From: Rhodoferax sp. PAMC 29310
GTDB lineage: Bacteria > Pseudomonadota > Gammaproteobacteria > Burkholderiales > Burkholderiaceae_C
Length of the DNA: 64,000 nucleotides
Direction of reading: 5' to 3'
Assembly: GCF_017948265.1 (NCBI RefSeq)
Contig: NZ_CP072852.1
Coordinates: 4,278,001-4,342,000, forward strand
Shown here: positions 59,852 to 64,000 of the stretch, in pieces
Position numbering within the stretch: position 1 is the first letter of the stretch
Layout: each line of letters begins with the position of its first letter
Notes under the pieces: generated by a model
Database searches by the model: none
Told to the model about the DNA's origin: nothing
What the model saw: only the letters and a program-made list of their open reading frames with translations
Program-made: the position numbers and the translations under genes

Positions 59852-59886
59852 AGAGTGGACGTGCGTAGCACGTTCCACTCTTTTTG
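59852..59886 (+). terminator. Intrinsic terminator between petC and sspA
   Basis: AGAGTGGACGTGC pairs with GCACGTTCCACTCT around a 3-base loop with one bulged base, followed by TTTTTGATTTTT. The hairpin ends 24 bases before the sspA start and directly precedes the sspA ribosome-binding site (TTAGGAGCC), leaving no room for a promoter between them. It is the best-formed hairpin in the window. Confidence 0.88.
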
Positions 59887-59905
59887 ATTTTTAGGAGCCT
59901 CTCAT

Positions 59906-60517
59906 ATGATGGTCTTGTATTCAGGTACAACCTGCCCGTTCTCACACCGATGCCGTTTTGTTCTTTTTGAAAAAGGAATGGATTTCGAGATTCGCGATGT
60001 GGACTTGTACAACAAGCCGGAAGACATCAATGTGATGAATCCATACGGCCAAGTTCCGATTCTGGTCGAGCGCGACCTGATTCTGTACGAGTCAAATATC
60101 ATTAACGAATACATCGATGAGCGCTTCCCACACCCTCAACTGATGCCAGGTGATCCTGTTGACCGTGCACGAGTGCGCCTATTCCTGCTCAATTTTGAGA
60201 AGGAACTGTTTGTTCACGTCAACACACTGGAGTCGCGAGTTTCCAAAGGTAACGAAAAAGCCCTTGAGAAGGCGCGGGCACATATTAAGGATCGGCTCAC
60301 TCAGTTGGCGCCGGTGTTCTTGAAGAACAAATACATGCTGGGTGACGGGTTTTCCATGCTGGACGTGGCGATCGCTCCTCTGCTGTGGCGCTTGGACTAC
60401 TATGGCATCGATTTGAGTAAGAATGCAGCGCCTTTGTTAAAGTATGCGGAACGCATTTTCTCGCGTCCTGCTTACATTGAAGCACTGACACCATCCGAAA
60501 AAGTAATGCGCAAGTAA
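59906..60517 (+). CDS. sspA: Stringent starvation protein A
   Basis: SspA is a glutathione-S-transferase-fold protein that binds RNA polymerase during starvation. The 203-residue protein has the thioredoxin-like N-terminal domain (SGTTCPFSHRCRFVLFEKG) and GST C-terminal domain. Two ATG codons in a row start it. It is followed by sspB after 7 bases. Confidence 0.93.
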   Translation: MMVLYSGTTCPFSHRCRFVLFEKGMDFEIRDVDLYNKPEDINVMNPYGQVPILVERDLILYESNIINEYIDERFPHPQLMPGDPVDRARVRLFLLNFEKELFVHVNTLESRVSKGNEKALEKARAHIKDRLTQLAPVFLKNKYMLGDGFSMLDVAIAPLLWRLDYYGIDLSKNAAPLLKYAERIFSRPAYIEALTPSEKVMRK

Positions 60518-60524
60518 CTGCCGT

Positions 60525-61058
60525 ATGACCATGACGAATGGAGAAACCGAAACAACCTCTACCCGCCCTTATCTGATTCGAGCGCTGCATGAGTGGTGTA
60601 CCGACAATGGATTGACTCCGCATTTAGCGGTGAGCGTTGACGGAAGTGTTCAAGTGCCTCAGGAGTTTGTTCGAGAGGGAGAAATTGTCCTGAACGTCAG
60701 CTTTGGTGCAACAAGTGCGCTGACTCTGGGCGATGAATTCATCGAATTCAAGGGGCGGTTCGCCGGAGCAGCTCGTGACATTCGAGTTCCTGTTCGTCAA
60801 GTCATGGGAATATATGCTCGGGAAAACGGTCAGGGCATGTCGTTCCCGATCAGTGTTAAAAGGCTCGACGATTCAACGATCGAGCCCCCCGGGAAAATTG
60901 GTGGCGTGTCTAGCCGAGCAGTTGCAAAGAGCGCAAAGCGGACGACCGCTTTGACAAGCGTAGTTTCGGTGTTGGATAGGGGTGGTTTCGCCGGTCCTGA
61001 TCCAACGGCTTCTCCTGAGAGTCGAGGCCCACGCCCCACGCTTACCAGAATAAAATAA
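60525..61058 (+). CDS. sspB: ClpXP protease specificity-enhancing factor SspB
   Basis: SspB delivers ssrA-tagged proteins to ClpXP. The 177-residue protein begins with a polar lead and STRPYLIRALHEWCTDNGLTPHLAVSVDG, and FIEFKGRFAGAARDIRVPVRQVMGIYARENGQGM, the tag-binding core. The Ser/Pro/Arg-rich C-terminal tail serves as the ClpX-binding end in the family. A short gap leads to tRNA-Thr. Confidence 0.94.
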   Translation: MTMTNGETETTSTRPYLIRALHEWCTDNGLTPHLAVSVDGSVQVPQEFVREGEIVLNVSFGATSALTLGDEFIEFKGRFAGAARDIRVPVRQVMGIYARENGQGMSFPISVKRLDDSTIEPPGKIGGVSSRAVAKSAKRTTALTSVVSVLDRGGFAGPDPTASPESRGPRPTLTRIK

Positions 61059-61105
61059 CAGTCGAGGCAAAAAATAGCCCTCCAAAGACGTTAGAATTAG
61101 TAAGT

Positions 61106-61181
61106 GCCGATTTAGCTCAGTTGGTAGAGCAACCGCCTTGTAAGCGGTAGGTCGTCAGTTCGAATCCGACAATCGGCACCA
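61106..61181 (+). tRNA. tRNA-Thr (anticodon TGT)
   Basis: The 76-base sequence starts GCCGATT and ends AATCGGC-A-CCA, with the acceptor arm fully paired. The D arm is GCTC...GAGC, the anticodon stem ACCGC/GCGGT surrounds CTTGTAA (TGT anticodon, Thr), and the T loop is TTCGAAT. One A-C mismatch lies in the T stem. CCA is encoded. Confidence 0.97.
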
Positions 61182-61207
61182 AAATTTCAAGTTAGTCATT
61201 GACGCTA

Positions 61208-61241
61208 AACCCGAACCTTTAAAAGAGGTATCGGGTTTTTT
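61208..61241 (+). terminator. Intrinsic terminator after tRNA-Thr
   Basis: AACCCGA pairs with TCGGGTT and an inner ACCT pairs with AGGT around TTAAAAG; T residues follow. It lies 27 bases after the tRNA CCA end and ends transcription from sspAB or the tRNA. Confidence 0.8.
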
Positions 61242-61348
61242 GCGTTTCGGGGTCGGTGCGTCGATTTGTCACGGGGTGATGCAATTCGTTGGCGTGTTTG
61301 AGATTTTCGGCCAAATATCGACTTGTAAGGCCAGACTTGCTCCGAAAA

Positions 61349-61660
61349 TCAGAGGGGGCGATGTGCTTGAACTTTTATCCGGATCGAGTTAACGTCCCAG
61401 CCTTTTACGCGTAAATGGGCTTCCATTGCGGGCAGAAGTTGTCGCAATTTTGCGGCGGCGGATGTACTGCTCAGTAGCAGGCACCAGACCGGTCCATCGA
61501 TAGGCCCTGGAGCGACATAGGCTCTGAGCCCTGTTGGAATTAGGAACTCAACTGCCTTCAGTCGAGCCTTGGAGTCCGATGCCAATTCGCTTAGCCTAGC
61601 AAGGGTAGGCGAGCTTTGACTGGCTTGGAGCAGTGTGAGTACGTGTTGATGTCGCGGCAT
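61349..61660 (-). CDS. DUF721/DciA-like protein
   Basis: The 103-residue protein has a weakly conserved N-terminal helix and a basic C-terminal half with ELRLVLR-like spacing. It sits divergent to the M23 peptidase and one gene from secA, the usual neighbourhood of the DciA/DUF721 helicase-loader gene in Proteobacteria. The sequence resemblance is weak to my eye, so the call leans on position. Confidence 0.5.
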   Translation of the reverse strand: MPRHQHVLTLLQASQSSPTLARLSELASDSKARLKAVEFLIPTGLRAYVAPGPIDGPVWCLLLSSTSAAAKLRQLLPAMEAHLRVKGWDVNSIRIKVQAHRPL

Positions 61661-61685
61661 AAAGGATGGAACAAAGGGTGGTTAG

Positions 61686-62660
61686 ATGCAATTAATTATC
61701 ACGGATGGCTGGACGGCGCGAACGCGTGCCATTCAACTCAACGGTGCCAAATTGGTCCTAGCGCTACTGTTGGCTGCGACCTTGCTCATGTTGACGTCCG
61801 TGGTGCTGTACCACTGGGTATTTTTGACGGGCGCGCGCGCGGGTTGGCCGATCATGGGGCCATTGGCCGAAATTGTGACCAAAGATGATGTACTTCAAAG
61901 GGATCGTTTTCTCAGGGAAAACCTTGATGTTCTTGCGCGTCGAATGGGCGAAATTCAAGCCAAAGTCATTCAATTGGAGTCACTCGCCGAGCGGATTTCC
62001 GGTTTGACAGGTGTGGCGAATCCGATTCCAAAAGGAGCCTCTGGAAAGGGAGGGACCTTGGTGATGGGGCACTCACTTAGTATGCTTGAACTTGAGGCAA
62101 CATTGACGAGTCTCGAGCAGTTGACCGGTGAGCGAGCGGACGCGTTGACAATGTTGGAGTCACGCCTGCTCGATAAAAAAATTAGCGCAATGATGGTGCC
62201 GACTCGGGTGCCGGTTGAGGACAGTGTCGTGGGCTCCCCTTTTGGGTGGCGGGTAGACCCAATCAACGGGCAGTCAGCTCTTCACACAGGCCTCGATTTT
62301 CAGGCCTCGCAGGGTACTCCCATTCTCGCCGCTGCCGGTGGTGTTGTGGTAACCCAGGAGTTTCATCCTGCCTATGGCAATATGGTGGAGATTGACCACG
62401 GCAACGATTTGATCACTAGATATGCGCATGCCGTAAAAACATGGGTAAAAAAGGGTGACCTCATCAAGCGGGGTCAGCTCATTGCGGAGGTTGGAACCAC
62501 GGGTCGCTCTACAGGTCCGCATTTGCACTTCGAAGTTCTGGTCAATGGAGTCCAGCAAGATCCGCAAAAATTTTTGGACGCGGGTAAAGATTCGGCGACT
62601 GCAGGCGCCTCAACAAGGAAGGCCGGAAACACGTTAGCCGGTACTCGCAAGTCTCCATGA
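61686..62660 (+). CDS. M23 family metallopeptidase
   Basis: The 324-residue protein has an N-terminal membrane helix (about 24-50), a coiled-coil stretch (about 75-170) and a C-terminal LytM/M23 domain. The zinc ligands are in HTGLDFQ and GPHLHFEV. Such enzymes cut or regulate cutting of peptidoglycan cross-links. It lies just upstream of secA, a typical location in betaproteobacteria, and no ribosome-binding site other than AAGGG is clear. Confidence 0.9.
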   Translation: MQLIITDGWTARTRAIQLNGAKLVLALLLAATLLMLTSVVLYHWVFLTGARAGWPIMGPLAEIVTKDDVLQRDRFLRENLDVLARRMGEIQAKVIQLESLAERISGLTGVANPIPKGASGKGGTLVMGHSLSMLELEATLTSLEQLTGERADALTMLESRLLDKKISAMMVPTRVPVEDSVVGSPFGWRVDPINGQSALHTGLDFQASQGTPILAAAGGVVVTQEFHPAYGNMVEIDHGNDLITRYAHAVKTWVKKGDLIKRGQLIAEVGTTGRSTGPHLHFEVLVNGVQQDPQKFLDAGKDSATAGASTRKAGNTLAGTRKSP

Positions 62661-62777
62661 TGCGAGCAACGTAAAATCACACTGTCGGCCTGTCTGGAGT
62701 TCGCGTTTCCATTGAATGCTTGAATTTTCCTAGACAGTCCTCATTTCCTTCATATTCAAAAAGGGTTGCACTGCTCG

Positions 62778-62797
62778 ATTGACTCGATTGAGTCAAT
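62778..62797. promoter_or_regulatory. Near-perfect 20-bp palindrome just upstream of secA
   Basis: ATTGACTCGA is followed by TTGAGTCAAT, which pairs along nine of ten positions. It begins 37 bases and ends 17 bases before the secA ATG, so it lies in the 5' region of the message or near the ribosome-binding site. It could be an operator or an RNA hairpin that hides the start region. The rest of the 154-base gap holds no gene I recognise. Confidence 0.4.
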
Positions 62798-62814
62798 GAG
62801 TTCGACTTGCGTTC

Positions 62815-64000
62815 ATGGCCATCAATATCCTTACAAAAATCTTCGGTAGTCGCAATGACCGCCTCCTCAAACAATATCGTACTGGCGTTTCTCGTGTAAA
62901 CGCGCTGGAAGCAGCCTATGAGAAGTTGACGGATGACGAATTGCGCGCGAAAACGCCCGAATTCAAAAATCGTTTGTCTGCAGGTGAAGCGCTTGACGAT
63001 CTGTTGCCCGAGGCATTCGCCGCAGTGCGCGAAGGGTCAAAGCGCGCCATGAAGATGCGTCACTTTGACGTGCAAATGTTGGGGGGCATGTCACTTCATC
63101 ACGGAAAAATTTCAGAAATGGGGACTGGGGAAGGAAAGACCTTGACCGCGACGTTGCCGGTATACCTCAATGCATTGACGGGCAAAGGAGTCCATGTCGT
63201 TACCGTCAATGATTACTTGGCGAACCGCGATGCTCAGTGGATGGGCACTCTTTACAAATTTTTGGGTCTGACCGTTGGGATCAATTTGCCCAATATGTCC
63301 AGAGAAGAGAAGCAAGCAGCCTATCAATCGGATATCACTTACGGTACGAACAACGAATTTGGATTCGATTACCTTCGGGACAACATGGTGTACGAGTCTG
63401 GCGACCGTGTCCAGCGGGGCTTGAACTACGCGATTGTGGACGAGGTTGATTCGATCTTGATTGACGAAGCTCGCACACCCTTGATCATCAGCGGACAAGC
63501 TGAAGACCACACGGACGTCTATATTGCCATCAATAAGGTGGTGCCTTCGCTGCAGCTTCAGGAGGGTGAGGCAGACCCCCGAACTGGAGAAGGCGTCACC
63601 AAGCCGGGTGACTTCACCTTGGATGAAAAAAGCCGTCAGGTTTACCTCACGGAGCAAGGGCACGAAAACGCCGAGAAAATTCTGTTTGAGTTGGGTTTGA
63701 TTCCAGCCGGGTCATCTTTGTATGACCCAGCCAACATTACATTGATGCATCATTTGTATGCAGCATTGCGAGCCAACCATCTACATCATCGCGATCAGCA
63801 CTATGTGGTTCAAAATGGTGAAGTCGTCATTGTGGATGAGTTCACCGGGCGTCTGATGTCGGGACGTCGTTGGAGTGAGGGGCTTCACCAGGCGGTTGAG
63901 GCGAAAGAGGGCGTCCTCATTCAGCCAGAAAATCAGACCATGGCGTCGATTACCTTCCAGAACTACTTTCGCCTGTACTCAAAGTTGTCTGGAATGACGG
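62815..64000 (+). CDS. secA: Protein translocase ATPase SecA, 5' part
   Basis: SecA drives preproteins through SecYEG. The window ends inside the gene after about 395 codons. [20 protein letters not shown] (Walker A), [20 protein letters not shown] (Walker B/DEAD) and [10 protein letters not shown] are all visible, and the preprotein-binding domain begins after about residue 225. No Shine-Dalgarno sequence is apparent before the ATG at 62815; a palindrome overlaps the region where one would be. Confidence 0.97.
   Translation, partial: MAINILTKIFGSRNDRLLKQYRTGVSRVNALEAAYEKLTDDELRAKTPEFKNRLSAGEALDDLLPEAFAAVREGSKRAMKMRHFDVQMLGGMSLHHGKISEMGTGEGKTLTATLPVYLNALTGKGVHVVTVNDYLANRDAQWMGTLYKFLGLTVGINLPNMSREEKQAAYQSDITYGTNNEFGFDYLRDNMVYESGDRVQRGLNYAIVDEVDSILIDEARTPLIISGQAEDHTDVYIAINKVVPSLQLQEGEADPRTGEGVTKPGDFTLDEKSRQVYLTEQGHENAEKILFELGLIPAGSSLYDPANITLMHHLYAALRANHLHHRDQHYVVQNGEVVIVDEFTGRLMSGRRWSEGLHQAVEAKEGVLIQPENQTMASITFQNYFRLYSKLSGMT

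Overview
The window looks like chromosomal DNA of a betaproteobacterium of the family Comamonadaceae, most like the Rhodoferax/Polaromonas group. That rests on gene order and protein style: ponA divergent from pilMNOPQ-aroKB-dgt; gltBD followed by mlaFEDACB, bolA/ibaG, murA and a compact his operon; tatABC; petABC-sspAB; dciA-like gene, M23 peptidase and secA. It also rests on a short repeat that I associate from memory with Comamonadaceae. This is a dense core-genome region: no gap without a gene exceeds 300 bases, and I saw no phage, plasmid, CRISPR or rRNA.

Layout. 1-5.7 kb: start of an acyltransferase gene (cut by the window edge), then a surface-glycan style block: a membrane-anchored sialidase-like protein with a 7-helix partner (+ strand), and a GT39 transferase, GtrA protein and GT9 transferase (- strand). 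5.7-9.7 kb: metK facing two LpxL/HtrB-type lipid A acyltransferases across a perfect 16-bp palindrome, then engB. 9.7-15.7 kb: cytochrome c4, the System II cytochrome c assembly pair ResB/CcsB, and MsrPQ periplasmic methionine sulfoxide repair. 15.9-18.8 kb: lptM, cyaY and the bifunctional penicillin-binding protein 1A. 19-28.6 kb: type IV pilus alignment/secretin genes pilMNOPQ, shikimate genes aroK and aroB, dgt, a DUF1415 gene and a methyltransferase. 28.7-29.6 kb: a RAYT transposase unit bounded by inverted repeats, sitting directly upstream of gltB. 29.6-35.9 kb: gltBD. 36-43.1 kb: the Mla lipid-trafficking operon, an ABC exporter pair, an IbaG/BolA gene and murA. 43.1-50.4 kb: hisGDCBHAFIE with one extra secreted-protein gene. 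50.4-56.4 kb: DUF4870, HIT, tatABC, an HtrA/DegS-type protease, a Cys-rich protein, Nif3-like protein and pdxA. 56.4-56.8 kb: a damaged mscL. 57-61 kb: petABC (cytochrome bc1), sspA, sspB, tRNA-Thr. 61.3-64 kb: a DciA-like gene, an M23 peptidase and the 5' part of secA.

Many genes serve the cell envelope (lipid A acylation, Mla lipid transport, PBP1A, MurA, pili, Tat, SecA, HtrA) and c-type cytochrome respiration (c4, ResB/CcsB, bc1). MsrP, and probably the Rieske protein, are Tat clients of the tatABC genes in the same window.

No clearly new multi-gene system is visible. The observations I rate highest are: an in-frame stop at codon 8 of mscL behind an intact ribosome-binding site; short imperfect repeats that supply gene ends (msrQ C-terminus, hisH N-terminal extension, hisD start, hisI 5' flank); the palindrome centred between metK and the lipid A acyltransferase; the sialidase-like/7-helix pair in the glycan block; and the RAYT unit close to gltB. 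All functions are inferred from sequence patterns and remembered family knowledge; no database search was run.
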